Source of the DNA: Deltaproteobacteria bacterium
GTDB lineage: Bacteria > Desulfobacterota > Binatia > Binatales > Binataceae
DNA length: 64,000 nt
Direction: 5' to 3'
Assembly: GCA_021801125.1 (NCBI GenBank)
Contig: JAJYYI010000114.1
Coordinates: 1 to 64,000, forward strand
Shown piece after piece: positions 1 to 10,717 of the stretch (positions within the stretch are counted from its first letter, which is position 1; each line of letters opens with the position of its first letter). The translations under genes were made by a program, and so were the position numbers. Under the pieces are notes generated by a model. That model made no database searches. It had not been told where the DNA came from and was given only the letters and a program-made list of their open reading frames with translations.

Positions 1-871
1 ACGAATGAATCGTATAGACGCGCCCGCGCTTTTCACGCACCTCCTGAAACAGCCGAGAGGACATTCCGCCCCCGAGCGCGGTGTTCATCACATACCCGGC
101 GTAGCGCAGGTCGTGGGTGTAGCTGACGCCAGGCGAGCCGATGCAAATATGCACCTGTTCCAGCGGACGCTCGTGATGGACAAAAATTCCGTGGCTTTGA
201 GGTGGAGTTGTAGCGACCGGAGCGCCGTCGCCTAAAATCCCGCAAAAGAAGCGCTCGCAGCTTTCGACCAGCGAGCCATGGTCCACCTGACCGGACGCGG
301 CGATAAACACGCGGCCGGCGCGATATCGCTCCTTCATGAACGAGACCATCATCTCGCGGTCGATCGCACCTACCGTCGCCGCGCTCCCGAAAATCGGCAG
401 CGCCAGCGCGTGACCCTTCCAAAAGTTGAGGTTAAACAGGTCGTGAATCAGATCGTCAGGGGTATCTTCCGCTTGGGAGATCTCCTGCAGCACGACGTGG
501 CGCTCGCGGTCGACGTCCTGCGGGCTAAATACCGAGTCAAGGAAGATGTCGGCCAGAATCTCGAGGCCCAGCGGGACATCCTCGCCCAGAACCTTCGCGT
601 AATAACAAGTGTACTCTTTGCCCGTGAAGGCATTGAGCACGCCCCCAACGGCGTCTATCTCTTCGGCGATTTGAGCCGCGCTGCGCTTCTTGGTGCCCTT
701 GAAAAGAAGATGCTCGATAAAATGAGAGACGCCGTTTTCGTGCGGCTCCTCGTAGCGAGATCCGTTTTCGACCCAGACGCCAATCGAAGCGGACAACGCC
801 TGCGGCATCGCCTCGCTCACTACACGGACCCCGTTGGAAAGAACGCTTTTGGCGACCTTAGTCGTCGTCAT
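1..871 (-). CDS. M16 family zinc metallopeptidase (processing-peptidase-like), 3' end truncated by window edge
   Basis: Own translation of the reverse strand from CAT at 869-871: MTTTKVAKSVLSNGVRVVSEAMPQALSASIGVWVENGSRYEEPHENGVSHFIEHLLFKGT..., with the HxxEH motif (HFIEH). Missing from the ORF track because no stop lies inside the window. Confidence 0.93.
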   Translation of the reverse strand, partial: MTTTKVAKSVLSNGVRVVSEAMPQALSASIGVWVENGSRYEEPHENGVSHFIEHLLFKGTKKRSAAQIAEEIDAVGGVLNAFTGKEYTCYYAKVLGEDVPLGLEILADIFLDSVFSPQDVDRERHVVLQEISQAEDTPDDLIHDLFNLNFWKGHALALPIFGSAATVGAIDREMMVSFMKERYRAGRVFIAASGQVDHGSLVESCERFFCGILGDGAPVATTPPQSHGIFVHHERPLEQVHICIGSPGVSYTHDLRYAGYVMNTALGGGMSSRLFQEVREKRGRVYTIHS

Positions 872-2964
872 TTGCTCGCGGACTCGCTAGGCTGCTGAGC
901 CTCACGCAACGACAGACGAATTTTTCCGCTGCGGTCGATCTCGAGCACCTTTACCATAACTTCGTCGCCTTCGTGCAGCACATCTTCGACCCGGCGCACG
1001 CGATGAGGTGCGAGCTGGGAGATATGAACCAACCCGTCGGTTCCGGGCAGAATTTCGACAAAGGCTCCAAACTCGAGGATCTTGCGCACTTTGCCTCGAT
1101 AGATTTTACCCACCTCGGGCTCGGCGACAATCGCGCGAATCGCGTTCACCGCCTTGTCCATCGCGGTCTCGTCCGCCGAGGCTATCGTCACCGTGCCGTC
1201 GTCTTCCACGTCGACCTTGCAACCCGTCTCTTCCACGATTCCGCGGATCACCTTTCCACCCGGGCCGATTACGTCGCGTATTTTGTCCGGCTTGATGCGT
1301 ATCGTCGTGATACGAGGGGCATGGGCGGAGACCGCTTTGCGTGGCGCCGAGATCGCCTTTTCCATCGCGCTGAGCACAAAAAGGCGCGCCTCGCGAGCTT
1401 GATGGAGCGCCTGATGCATCACCTCTCGTGTAACGCCGCCAACTTTGTTGTCCATCTGGATAGCGGTGATTCCAGTGGCGGTCCCGGCGACCTTGAAGTC
1501 CATGTCGCCCAGATGGTCCTCGTCGCCGAGGATATCGGTAAGCACGCGCACCTTGTCGCCATCCTTCACCAAACCCATCGCGATCCCGGCAACCGCGGCC
1601 TTCACCGGCACACCCGCGTCCATCAGGGCCAAACTTCCGCCGCATACCGTCGCCATCGAGGAGCTGCCGTTGGACTCTAGAATTTCCGATACGACGCGAA
1701 TCGTGTAAGGAAATTCCTCCTCGCCCGGCAAAACCGGACCGAGCGCGCGCTCGGCGAGCGCGCCGTGGCCGATTTCGCGCCGCGAAGGGCCGCGCAGAGG
1801 TTTGCTTTCACCAGTAGAAAAAGGAGGAAAATTATAATGCAGAAGAAACTTCTTATATTGCTCCCCGAGCAGCGCGTCGATCTTCTGCTCGTCGACCGAG
1901 GTGCCGAGAGTCACGGTCACCAGCGCTTGAGTCTCGCCACGCGTGAAGAGCGCCGAGCCATGAGTGCGCGGCAGAAGCTCAACCGCCGCGCTTATCGCGC
2001 GAATCTCGTTGCTCTTGCGGTCGTCGATTCGACGGTCCTCGTCGAGAATCGCGCGGCGCACGCGGTCACGCAGGACCTTCTGGTACGCTTCTTTAACGGC
2101 CGTCTTGCGCTCCGGGATGTCGCCACCCAACTCAGCGACCAATTGCTCCTCCACGTCCTGCAGCGCCTTGGCTCGCTGCTTCTTTCCACTGGTCGCCAAC
2201 GCCTCGTCCAGCTTCGGCCCGCCCTTTTGACGCACGGCCTCAAGTATAGCCGGGTCAAGCTCCTTGACCGTGAACTCGCGTTTGGGCTTTCCCGCCAAGC
2301 GGCGCAATTCCTGCTGAATTTCAAAAACCGGCGCTAGCGCCTCATGGGACACGAACAACGCCTCTAGCATCGCCTCTTCATCGATAATGTTGGCCCCGCC
2401 TTCGAGCATCACGATCGAGTCCGGCCTGGCGGCGACCACCAAAGAGAGCGTGCTGTGCTCCATATCGCTGAGCAACGGGTTCGGCACCAGCTTCCCATCG
2501 AGCAAACCCATGCGCAGGGCCGCGACTGGTCCGTTATGCGGTATATCGGACACTTCCAGCGCGGCGGAAGCCGCAATAAGCGACAGTGTGTCGGGGTCAT
2601 TGTCACGGTCGGCCGAGAGCACGGTCACGACCACTTGGGTTTCCCGGTCGTACCCCTTGGGAAAAAGCGGCCTGATCGCGCGATCGATCAGCCGCGAGGT
2701 CAGGATCTCCTTTTCCGACGGACGCCCTTCCCGCTTGAAAAAGCCGCCCGGAATCCGGCCGGCGGCGAAGGTCTTTTCCAGATAGTCAACGGTGAGCGGA
2801 AGAAAATCGACTCCTTCCCGGGCTTCGTGAGCAGACACCACCGTTGCCAACACCATGGTCTCGCCGTATTGCGCCAGCACGGCGCCGTGGGCCTGACGCG
2901 CCAAGCGTCCGGTCTCCAGCGATAGTGACCGGCCGCAGAATTCGGTCTCAAGCTTTTTGTACAT
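868..2964 (-). CDS. pnp: Polyribonucleotide nucleotidyltransferase (PNPase)
   Basis: Full-length 698 aa with RNase PH repeats (GRIPGGFFKREGRPSEKEILTSRLIDRAIRPLF), KH and S1 domains; downstream of rpsO. Confidence 0.98.
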   Translation of the reverse strand: MYKKLETEFCGRSLSLETGRLARQAHGAVLAQYGETMVLATVVSAHEAREGVDFLPLTVDYLEKTFAAGRIPGGFFKREGRPSEKEILTSRLIDRAIRPLFPKGYDRETQVVVTVLSADRDNDPDTLSLIAASAALEVSDIPHNGPVAALRMGLLDGKLVPNPLLSDMEHSTLSLVVAARPDSIVMLEGGANIIDEEAMLEALFVSHEALAPVFEIQQELRRLAGKPKREFTVKELDPAILEAVRQKGGPKLDEALATSGKKQRAKALQDVEEQLVAELGGDIPERKTAVKEAYQKVLRDRVRRAILDEDRRIDDRKSNEIRAISAAVELLPRTHGSALFTRGETQALVTVTLGTSVDEQKIDALLGEQYKKFLLHYNFPPFSTGESKPLRGPSRREIGHGALAERALGPVLPGEEEFPYTIRVVSEILESNGSSSMATVCGGSLALMDAGVPVKAAVAGIAMGLVKDGDKVRVLTDILGDEDHLGDMDFKVAGTATGITAIQMDNKVGGVTREVMHQALHQAREARLFVLSAMEKAISAPRKAVSAHAPRITTIRIKPDKIRDVIGPGGKVIRGIVEETGCKVDVEDDGTVTIASADETAMDKAVNAIRAIVAEPEVGKIYRGKVRKILEFGAFVEILPGTDGLVHISQLAPHRVRRVEDVLHEGDEVMVKVLEIDRSGKIRLSLREAQQPSESASK

Positions 2965-3083
2965 AATAGAGAATCACTCCGGCGAGAAAGAGGCGAGCGC
3001 CGAAGCTGGACGCGGAGAGCCCCGGTCCAGTCCGCGACCCTGGCTTTGGCCCTGTCACAAGGCCGAGCCCCGAAGGACCGGGT

Positions 3084-3108
3084 AAAAAAGACCCGAATTT
3101 ATCTTCGG
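3084..3108 (-). terminator. Possible intrinsic terminator at end of rpsO
   Basis: Reverse strand CCGAA-GATAAA-TTCGG followed by GTCTTTTTT; overlaps the rpsO stop. Confidence 0.4.
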
Positions 3109-3371
3109 ATACCCAGCTTTTCGATCAGAGCCTTGTAACGGTCAAAATCACGGGAGCGCAGGTACTCCAAAAGTCGGCGCCGTTTGGCAACCAACCTCAA
3201 CATTCCGCGACGCGAATGATGGTCCTTGGCATGGCGCTGGAAATGGCCAGACAACTCATCGATTCGCGCCGACATCAACGCTACCTGCACCTCCGGCGAG
3301 CCGCTATCTTGAGGTGAACGCGCATAGGTAGCTACGACTTCCCGTTTTTTGGCGGCTGCAAGAGACATCAA
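3099..3371 (-). CDS. rpsO: 30S ribosomal protein S15
   Basis: 90 aa; [48 protein letters not shown] is diagnostic. Confidence 0.98.
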   Translation of the reverse strand: MMSLAAAKKREVVATYARSPQDSGSPEVQVALMSARIDELSGHFQRHAKDHHSRRGMLRLVAKRRRLLEYLRSRDFDRYKALIEKLGIRR

Positions 3372-3453
3372 ACCCTAACTGCTTTCCTCTTTTCTCTAAT
3401 TTTCTTTGACTTTTCGTCTTCTCGTGTATCATACGCCGCCAGCTTAGTAAAGA

Positions 3454-4368
3454 TCAGGCGGCCACGGTCCGAAAAACTCGCAACAATTTGCTCGAATTTT
3501 CGCCCAGCTGCGCTAGAGCGATAAGACGACCGGCGAAGACCACCTTGGCCAGAACAGGTGCCGCGTTTCCTTTGGCGGGCGCCAGCCCCAACGCCGACGC
3601 GTCGCCTTTCAGCACCCTGGATGCAGTGGCGCTGCCCACGCAAATTTCCTCCAGACCCGCAAGCGCGCGACGCATCGAAACCAACAAATCAAAGCCGTGC
3701 CGGGCAAGATGTCCGCGAGCTTCTTCCAGGCGTGCTAACGCCTCGTCAAGACTAAAACTCTCCTGAATCGAAAACCCGGCAGTGCGGATACGTCTTAATT
3801 TGGCTAAAAACGCAACGCTTCCCAGCTCTCGTCCGATATCTCGCGCCAATGCGCGCACGTAAGTTCCCTTCGAACACACCAGCACGAATCGGACTTTACT
3901 GTCTTCCACCCACTCCAGACGCAGCGAATGAATCGTCACCTTGCGCGTCGGCGGGGCGACGGCGATCCCCTTGCGCGCCAACTTGTAAAGCGGCTGACCG
4001 TCACGTTTCACCGCCGAAAAGACCGGAACGGTCTGGGCGATTTCGCCCGCAAAGGTCGTCGCGACCCGCGCCAGCGCAGCTGAATCGACCGACGGCACTG
4101 GAGCGCGCGCGGTTACTTCGCCATGGCTATCCAAGGTATCGGTCTCGACGCCAAGCTGGATCACACCCTCGTATTCCTTGTCGGCGTCTTCGAGGAATGG
4201 CGCAAGCTTGGTTGCCTCACCAATTACGATCGGCAGAAGCCCGCTGGCGAAAGGGTCGAGCGTTCCGAGATGGCCGACGCGGCATGGCCTGACGTAGGGC
4301 TTGACTCGGCGCACGATCTCCGCCGAACTCGGACCGGTAGGCTTGTCGATAAGCAGGATCCCATCCAT
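3454..4368 (-). CDS. truB: tRNA pseudouridine(55) synthase
   Basis: MDGILLIDKPTGPSSAEIVRRVK...GHLGTLDPFASGLLPIVIGEATK motif. Confidence 0.96.
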   Translation of the reverse strand: MDGILLIDKPTGPSSAEIVRRVKPYVRPCRVGHLGTLDPFASGLLPIVIGEATKLAPFLEDADKEYEGVIQLGVETDTLDSHGEVTARAPVPSVDSAALARVATTFAGEIAQTVPVFSAVKRDGQPLYKLARKGIAVAPPTRKVTIHSLRLEWVEDSKVRFVLVCSKGTYVRALARDIGRELGSVAFLAKLRRIRTAGFSIQESFSLDEALARLEEARGHLARHGFDLLVSMRRALAGLEEICVGSATASRVLKGDASALGLAPAKGNAAPVLAKVVFAGRLIALAQLGENSSKLLRVFRTVAA

Positions 4369-4484
4369 CGCTTTGACGGGTCAGCGGCCGACGCGAATAC
4401 GCACTACCGGTTCGGCGAAAAAGCGCGGCAAATAGCCACAAGACAAGGCCGGCAAGACCGCTCCACTTTATCAAACAGCAACTG

Positions 4485-4844
4485 TTAGTGCTTGGGCTCG
4501 GATTGTCGTAAGAGCAGGTCGATGCGAGCGGCGGTCTCGACGCTGTTATCGAATTCGAAGATTAGCTCGGGCACCACTCGCAGCCCAAGCTCGCGTCCGA
4601 CATGTTGGCGGATGAAGCCGGCTGCGCGCTCAAAGCCGGCGCGCGCCTGCGCCGCTTTAGCCGATCCCTCTAGGTGCGAGAAAAAAATTCGGCAATGGCG
4701 TAAATCCGCACTGATCTCGGCATCGCTAAGCGTGACGCCCCGCAACCTTGGATCTTTAATGTCGCGCTGCAGCATCCCCGCGACCTCACGCAATATAGCT
4801 TCGGCGACTCGCTGCGGGCGCCGGCGTTGTTCATCCGACGACAT
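4485..4844 (-). CDS. rbfA: Ribosome-binding factor A
   Basis: 119 aa; RVAEAILREVAGMLQRDIKDPRL...VPELIFEFDNSVETAARIDLLL; operon position. Confidence 0.95.
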   Translation of the reverse strand: MSSDEQRRRPQRVAEAILREVAGMLQRDIKDPRLRGVTLSDAEISADLRHCRIFFSHLEGSAKAAQARAGFERAAGFIRQHVGRELGLRVVPELIFEFDNSVETAARIDLLLRQSEPKH

Positions 4845-5070
4845 CGGGTTATTTAATCAACGGCGGTGTTTCGTAAGCGACTCGACGGACGTCTTGGCCA
4901 TACCGCAAGCCGCGCTCGGCGCGCCACCGGCGCGGGACTTGCTCACGTGCTATCGTCTCCCGCTGCGGCGTCGAAGTGACGCTCATACCCGAGCTAACCA
5001 ACGGCGCGCGCGACCCGACGCTCCCGGCTTCGCGCAAGCTGCCTACGGCGGCCGACGCGCGTCGGCCGCT

Positions 5071-5358
5071 TCAGCAGTTGAGGATCTCCAAATGCTCCTC
5101 GCCGAGCAGGGCAAGGCGCAAGGAGTCTATAAAGTTGACCACCTGGCGCAACGCACTGTCCACGAAAGCGCGGTCGGTGCCCAACTGACAAATGCCAAGT
5201 TCGGCACGCTGCCAGAAATCATGATGGTCGGATTCGACAATCGACACGTTGAACTTGCTGCGCACCCGATCCTTCACAGCCCGCAGAACCTGACGCTTGC
5301 CTTTGAGCGATTGGTTCTCGGGGAGAACCAGAGTCAAACGCAGTATCCCGATTACCAT
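5071..5358 (-). CDS. DUF503 (YlxP-like) protein
   Basis: MVIGILRLTLVLPENQSLKGKRQVLRAVKDRVRSKFNVSIVESD; typical position between infB and rbfA. Confidence 0.9.
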   Translation of the reverse strand: MVIGILRLTLVLPENQSLKGKRQVLRAVKDRVRSKFNVSIVESDHHDFWQRAELGICQLGTDRAFVDSALRQVVNFIDSLRLALLGEEHLEILNC

Positions 5359-5461
5359 CTCGGCACCAGTTGTAATGACGGTCGACTAGCCACCGGCGTC
5401 CCTGAACGCACAAGTCCGAGCCGGACGTTCTCACTCGAAGACGGTGCGCTGCGCGCAGACC

Positions 5462-8380
5462 TTAGAGCTGCTTTTCGACCCCAACCTCAGGCGAAGCGAA
5501 CTCGCGGCTGGGCGTGTTCAACCGGCGCGCAACTGCCTCGAGCTCGAAGGCTTCGATAACATCTCCCGGTTTCACGTCGTTGAAGTTCTCAAGGCCGATA
5601 CCGCACTCATAACCCGCCTGCACCTCGCGAACGTCATCCTTGAACCGTCTGAGCGATCCAATTTTGCCTTCCCACACAACCCTGCCGTCACGAACCAAGC
5701 GAGCCTGGCTGGAACGCAAAACCTTCCCGTCGAGCACCATCGAGCCCGCGACCTTGACGCCCGAGACGGTGAACACCTGGCGCACCTCGGCGCGACCCAG
5801 GGTCTTTTCACGATAGGTCGGCGCAAGCAGACCCTCCATCGCTTGGCGCACTTCCTCGAGGGCCTGGTAGATCACCGAATAGAGCCTAATATCGACGCCC
5901 TCAGCTTCCGCAAGCGTGGCCCCCTTAGGCTCCGGACGAACATTAAACCCTACGACAATCGCTTTTGAGGCGGCCGCGAGAGTTATATCGGTCTCGGTAA
6001 CGCCGCCTACCGAAGCGTGGATAACGTCAAGCTTGACTTCATCGGTGGACAACCGACGCAGAGCTTGGCCCAGCGCCTCGACGGAGCCCTGGGTGTCACC
6101 TTTCACGATTACCTTAAGTTCTCGCACCTCGCCGGCTTTCATCCGTTCGCTAAGCTCTTCCAGCGAAAGCCGGCTGGTTTTCTGCAGGTCGCCTTCCCGT
6201 TGCTTGGCTTGACGTAACTCGGCAATCTGGCGGGCCTTAGCCTCCTCGCCCACGACGTTGAACGCCACACCGGGTTCGGGAACACTAGACAAGCCGAAAA
6301 GTTCCACCGGAATCGACGGGCCAGCCTCCTGCACGCGCTCGCCTCGATGATCGGCCATCGCCCGGACGCGACCAAAGGAAGTCCCGCAAACGAAGGCGTC
6401 TCCCTGGCGCAGCGTGCCGTCCTGAACCATTATAGTCGCCACCGGGCCGCGGCCGCGGTCCAGCTTCGACTCAAGAACGATCCCGCGAGCGAGACGCGTA
6501 GGATTAGCCTTGAGTTCCAGCACCTCCGCTTGCAGCAAGATCATCTCGAGCAACTGATCGATACCCTGCCGGGTGCGAGCTGAGATCGGCACCGTAATCG
6601 TGTCGCCCCCGTATTCTTCCGGCGCAAGGCCTCGCTCGGCCAACTGCCGTTTGACACGCTCAACATTCGCGTCAGGGCGGTCTATCTTATTGACCGCCAC
6701 GACGATAGGTACTTCGGCCGCTCGAGCGTGAGCAATTGCCTCCTCGGTCTGCGGCATGATGCCTTCATCGGCAGCCACCACCAGGACGACGATATCGGTC
6801 AATTTGGCGCCCCTGGCGCGCATTCCGGTAAACGCCTCGTGCCCCGGCGTATCGATAAACGTCACCGTTTGGCCGTTTACGGTCACCGTGTATGCGCCGA
6901 TGTGCTGCGTAATCCCGCCCGATTCGCCAGCCGCAACGTCAGTGTGCCGAATCGCGTCCAGCAAGGAGGTCTTGCCGTGGTCGACATGCCCCATCACGGT
7001 GACCACGGGTGGGCGCGGTACGAGCTGCTCCGCCGGTGTCTCGACCTCCTCGGTCATCAGCGAATCGACATCCAGCGCGGAGCTTTCCACCTGATACCCA
7101 AACTCACCAGCCACCAAGGCCGCCGTGTCGACGTCCAGCCATTGGTTCACGGTGGACATCGTTCCCAGTTCCATAAGTTGCTTGATCACCGCGGCGGCCT
7201 TGACGCCCATGTTATGGGCGAGATCGCCGACCGAGATTCCCTCCGCAATCCGCAACGTGCGCTTGGACGCCTTCGGCGTGGTAATCGTGGTCTTTTTCTG
7301 CTCTTTGCCAGGCAGCGCACGCCGTTTCTTCGGAAAGCGAAAACCGCGCATCTCCCGCTCGGAGAGCACGTCGGTGGGTTCTTTTTTGACCACTCGTTTT
7401 TTCTTAAGCACGCGCGCGCCGGGTTTGGCTGCAGCCGGCACTCCCATCTCAACCACAGCGCCCGTAGCCGGCGCGGCTGCGCCGGCTACGGGCGCGGCCA
7501 CCTTGGGGGGCGCCGCAGGTGCGGACGCGCTTGGAGCCGTCGGCTTATGCAGATCGATTTTGCCCAGAACTCGTGGTCCGCGTTGCGAGAGATCGTCGAG
7601 GCTAGGCCCTGACGGGCGCGCCACAGGCCTTACGTTTGGAGGCGCAGCGGCCGGTCGGGTTTCCTCCGCGGCCACGCGTTTAGCGGGCACCGCGTGCGGT
7701 GGACGCTCTGGCACACGCTCTTCATGGACCTCGCCGGCGGGTTCGACGGCGCTGGCCGCCCCGACCTCGGCCTTCGCCAGGCTTCCCCCTCGACCGAGCT
7801 CGTCGGCCGAAAGAGTCTCTCGGCTTGTCAGCGCGGCTAATGGAACCTCGGGGCTTATCTTCGGCTGGCTTGGCGCAGTCGCGGGCTTCTCTACCGCTAC
7901 CTCGGCGACTTCAGCGGTTTGCGCTGGTGTTGGCCCCGCTTCAGTTTCGGGCGCTAGAGGCGCCTCAAGACCCATTGGGACTTCGATTCCCAGCGGCACC
8001 TCGGCCTCCGGGGCTTCCAAGCCCTCTAGAAACAGGCTCGCTTCGGCCTCATCTTCAGCGGCAGACGCCGAGCTAAAAGTGAAGGTTTCATCGGGCTTTT
8101 GCGCCGGCGCCTCGGCATGACGACGCCGCAGCACATTGGCTGCCAGCCGCTTTTCGACGATCACGCCGGACTGAGTCTCGACGACTTCTTCGCGGCGAAG
8201 GGCTGCGGCTCGATGAGCTTGCGACTCAAGCTCCGCCTTCACGCGCTCCGCTTCGTTCACGTCGAGCAAGCTAGATTCCGAGCGCGCGCCTTCCAGTTCA
8301 AGGCGTTTGCAACTTGCCAGCACTTCTTCGATGCTGACCCCCCAATCGGCGGCCAGGGTCTTAATTCTCTTTCGCGCCAT
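5462..8380 (-). CDS. infB: Translation initiation factor IF-2
   Basis: 972 aa; GTPase motifs [43 protein letters not shown]; Ala/Pro-rich N-terminus. Confidence 0.98.
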   Translation of the reverse strand: MARKRIKTLAADWGVSIEEVLASCKRLELEGARSESSLLDVNEAERVKAELESQAHRAAALRREEVVETQSGVIVEKRLAANVLRRRHAEAPAQKPDETFTFSSASAAEDEAEASLFLEGLEAPEAEVPLGIEVPMGLEAPLAPETEAGPTPAQTAEVAEVAVEKPATAPSQPKISPEVPLAALTSRETLSADELGRGGSLAKAEVGAASAVEPAGEVHEERVPERPPHAVPAKRVAAEETRPAAAPPNVRPVARPSGPSLDDLSQRGPRVLGKIDLHKPTAPSASAPAAPPKVAAPVAGAAAPATGAVVEMGVPAAAKPGARVLKKKRVVKKEPTDVLSEREMRGFRFPKKRRALPGKEQKKTTITTPKASKRTLRIAEGISVGDLAHNMGVKAAAVIKQLMELGTMSTVNQWLDVDTAALVAGEFGYQVESSALDVDSLMTEEVETPAEQLVPRPPVVTVMGHVDHGKTSLLDAIRHTDVAAGESGGITQHIGAYTVTVNGQTVTFIDTPGHEAFTGMRARGAKLTDIVVLVVAADEGIMPQTEEAIAHARAAEVPIVVAVNKIDRPDANVERVKRQLAERGLAPEEYGGDTITVPISARTRQGIDQLLEMILLQAEVLELKANPTRLARGIVLESKLDRGRGPVATIMVQDGTLRQGDAFVCGTSFGRVRAMADHRGERVQEAGPSIPVELFGLSSVPEPGVAFNVVGEEAKARQIAELRQAKQREGDLQKTSRLSLEELSERMKAGEVRELKVIVKGDTQGSVEALGQALRRLSTDEVKLDVIHASVGGVTETDITLAAASKAIVVGFNVRPEPKGATLAEAEGVDIRLYSVIYQALEEVRQAMEGLLAPTYREKTLGRAEVRQVFTVSGVKVAGSMVLDGKVLRSSQARLVRDGRVVWEGKIGSLRRFKDDVREVQAGYECGIGLENFNDVKPGDVIEAFELEAVARRLNTPSREFASPEVGVEKQL

Positions 8381-8398
8381 AATATGTTGATCTAAAAT

Positions 8399-8704
8399 CT
8401 AAGCATCGTGTGACAAACTAACCAGATGTTCGAGCTTCTCCGCAAGCGCCTGCCGTTCAGCGCGGGTTACGTTTTGCCTAAGCGAGACGAACGTCTTGAC
8501 TTTCGCTTCAACGAACAGCCGAACACATCCTTTGCGCGGATGGAGATATCCGCCGCGACCATCGAGGCGGCCGCCAGTGTCCACACACACGCCTTCGGGA
8601 TTCGCGACCAGGCGAACCAGCGCTGACTTGAAGTCCGCGGTGCGGCACCCCAAGCAGGTGCGAATCGGCTTACGACTTGATTTCAGCGCCGACGCTGGCC
8701 TCAC
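8399..8704 (-). CDS. YlxR family (DUF448) RNA-binding protein
   Basis: RTCLGCRTADFKSALVRLVANPEG...GRGGYLHPRKGCVRLF; lies between nusA and infB. Confidence 0.9.
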   Translation of the reverse strand: MRPASALKSSRKPIRTCLGCRTADFKSALVRLVANPEGVCVDTGGRLDGRGGYLHPRKGCVRLFVEAKVKTFVSLRQNVTRAERQALAEKLEHLVSLSHDA

Positions 8705-10076
8705 TCCCGCTCTGGGTCACCGCTGAACCATCCGCGGTCTCTTCCACGTCACGAGTCTGCGACGGCGCGCTGGAATCCTGCTCCCCAGCAGGCGGGCCGG
8801 TCAAGGCCGCTTGTTCAGCAGCCTCCTGGATGGCTCTTTGCTTCTTCTCGACGTGGGCGCGAGCAGCCTCGATCAGCTGATGCGCGCGCTCCCGACTAAT
8901 ACCCTCGATTTCGAGCGTTTCTTCGTCAGCCTCGGCAAGTTGCTCGGCGGAGCGCAAGCCCCATTGGTAAAGCAACTCGGCATTAATCTCACCGACTCCC
9001 TGGATTGCGTTGAGAGAAGCCCGCGCCGCACGAGCTTCCTCCTCAGCCTCCGACTCGCCGCGAACCTCGAGCTTCCAGCCGGTCAAGCGATGGGCCAGGC
9101 GCACGTTTTGGCCGCGCTTGCCGATAGCCAGCGAAAGCTGATCATCCGGCACGATAACCTCCATCGCGCGTTCCTCTTCATCGAGGATAACCTTCGAGAC
9201 CTTGGCCGGCGCCAGCGCGCGGCACACCAACTCAGCCTGATCCTCGGTCCAAGGCACGATGTCTATCTTCTCGCCACGCAACTCCTGGACGATCGCTTGC
9301 ACGCGCGTGCCCTTTACGCCGACGCAAGCACCGACTGGATCGACGTCGCTGTCTTTCGAATATACCGCAACCTTCGCCCGCGCCCCTGGCTCGCGCGCAC
9401 ACTGGCGAATCTCCACGATGCCCTCGTAAACTTCCGGCACCTCCTGCTCGAACAACTTGCGCAGGAATTCCTCAGCAGTGCGAGAAAGCACGATCACCAA
9501 ATCGCGCTCGGTAAGCTGCACGTCGAGGATGAGCGCCCGGATTCGATCTCCTTGCCGATAACGCTCGTGCGGGATCTGTTCCTTTTCGGGTAGCACGGCC
9601 TCGGTCCTGCCGAGGTTTACAACGATATTCTTGCGCTCGAACCGCTGCACGATTCCGGAGGTTATTTCCCCTTTTCTATCCTTGAACTCGCCGTAAATCT
9701 GCTTGCGCTCGGCGTCCCGTATATGCTGAATGAGGTTCTGCTTGGCAGCCTGTGCCGCGATCCGGCCCATGGCCGCGGTGTCCAACTTGATTAGAATTTC
9801 GTCTCCCACCTGAGCCTCGGCATCGTAACTCGCCTGAGCCACGGCCAGCTCGATTTCAAGGGCCGGATTGGAGACCGCCGCGACAACATCCTTTATTTCA
9901 AACAGCTCTACCTCGCCCAGTTCCGGACTGAAGCGAGCTTCGAATCGCCGTTCCGCGCCAAAAGTGCGCTTCGCGGCCGAGAGCATCATCTCTTCGACCG
10001 CTTTGACGACTATCGTTCTTTCGATACCCTTTTCTTTTGAAACCTGGTCGATAACGCGGCTCAGATCGATTTGCAT
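8670..10076 (-). CDS. nusA: Transcription termination/antitermination protein NusA
   Basis: 468 aa with NusA N-domain, S1, KH and C-terminal HhH region (IQGVGEINAELLYQWGLRSAEQLA). Confidence 0.97.
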   Translation of the reverse strand: MQIDLSRVIDQVSKEKGIERTIVVKAVEEMMLSAAKRTFGAERRFEARFSPELGEVELFEIKDVVAAVSNPALEIELAVAQASYDAEAQVGDEILIKLDTAAMGRIAAQAAKQNLIQHIRDAERKQIYGEFKDRKGEITSGIVQRFERKNIVVNLGRTEAVLPEKEQIPHERYRQGDRIRALILDVQLTERDLVIVLSRTAEEFLRKLFEQEVPEVYEGIVEIRQCAREPGARAKVAVYSKDSDVDPVGACVGVKGTRVQAIVQELRGEKIDIVPWTEDQAELVCRALAPAKVSKVILDEEERAMEVIVPDDQLSLAIGKRGQNVRLAHRLTGWKLEVRGESEAEEEARAARASLNAIQGVGEINAELLYQWGLRSAEQLAEADEETLEIEGISRERAHQLIEAARAHVEKKQRAIQEAAEQAALTGPPAGEQDSSAPSQTRDVEETADGSAVTQSGSEASVGAEIKS

Positions 10077-10195
10077 CGCGTCTCCTCAAATTCGCGGGAG
10101 TGGCCCGCTGCGCGCTTCTCTTCGCCCTGGGCGGCCCAAGGCATAAGGCTTCTTGCGCTTCGACCCGCCGGCGACCTTCCGGTAGCCAAACCGAT

Positions 10196-10684
10196 TCAAT
10201 CGAAATCGTATTCGCGATTAGCCGCCTTGATCTCGCTGAGCTCCAGCCTTTGCCGTTGTCGGCTGAACTCGTCGTCGATCTCTATTGCGTCGGCACTGAC
10301 GACCGCCAGGCGACCCAAGAAATTCTTTTGGCCGCCCTGCGGCGCCCGTAGATACACCCGCACTCGCTCCCCGCGGCAAGCTTCAAAGTCGCTCAGGCGC
10401 GACAGCGGACGGTTAACGCCGGGCGACGAGACCTCTAGAACATAGCTGCCCGCAAATGGGTCGTAGACATCGAGCACACCGTCAAGCGCGCGGCTCACGT
10501 TTTCCAGGTCGTCCAAAGTGACGCCGCCGCCCGGCCGATCCACGGAGAGGCGCAAAAGCCCTCCTTTTGAAGACCTCTTGCATTCAATCCACACCAATTC
10601 GAAGCCTTCACGCTCAATATGAGGCTCAAGTAACTCACATACTTTTTGCGCCGCTGGCTCAAGTCGTATCACCCTCGCGGACAT
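10196..10684 (-). CDS. rimP: Ribosome maturation factor RimP
   Basis: SRALDGVLDVYDPFAGSYVLEVSSPGVNRPLSRLSDFEACRGERVRV motif; upstream of nusA. Confidence 0.95.
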   Translation of the reverse strand: MSARVIRLEPAAQKVCELLEPHIEREGFELVWIECKRSSKGGLLRLSVDRPGGGVTLDDLENVSRALDGVLDVYDPFAGSYVLEVSSPGVNRPLSRLSDFEACRGERVRVYLRAPQGGQKNFLGRLAVVSADAIEIDDEFSRQRQRLELSEIKAANREYDFD

Positions 10685-10696
10685 CTTACCGCCAAC

Positions 10697-10717
10697 AAAA
10701 AATGGGCCCGAAGCCCA
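10697..10717 (-). terminator. Intrinsic-terminator-like hairpin directly upstream of rimP
   Basis: Reverse strand TGGGC-TTCGG-GCCCA followed by TTTTTT. Confidence 0.55.

Noticed and set aside
1106-1645. 179-aa minus ORF inside pnp
   Set aside because: Alternative frame of pnp; Arg/Gly-rich artefact.
4217-4474. 85-aa minus ORF upstream of truB
   Set aside because: Overlaps the truB start region in another frame; no supporting features.
6728-8120. Long plus-strand ORFs (294 and 331 aa)
   Set aside because: Antisense to infB; shadow ORFs.
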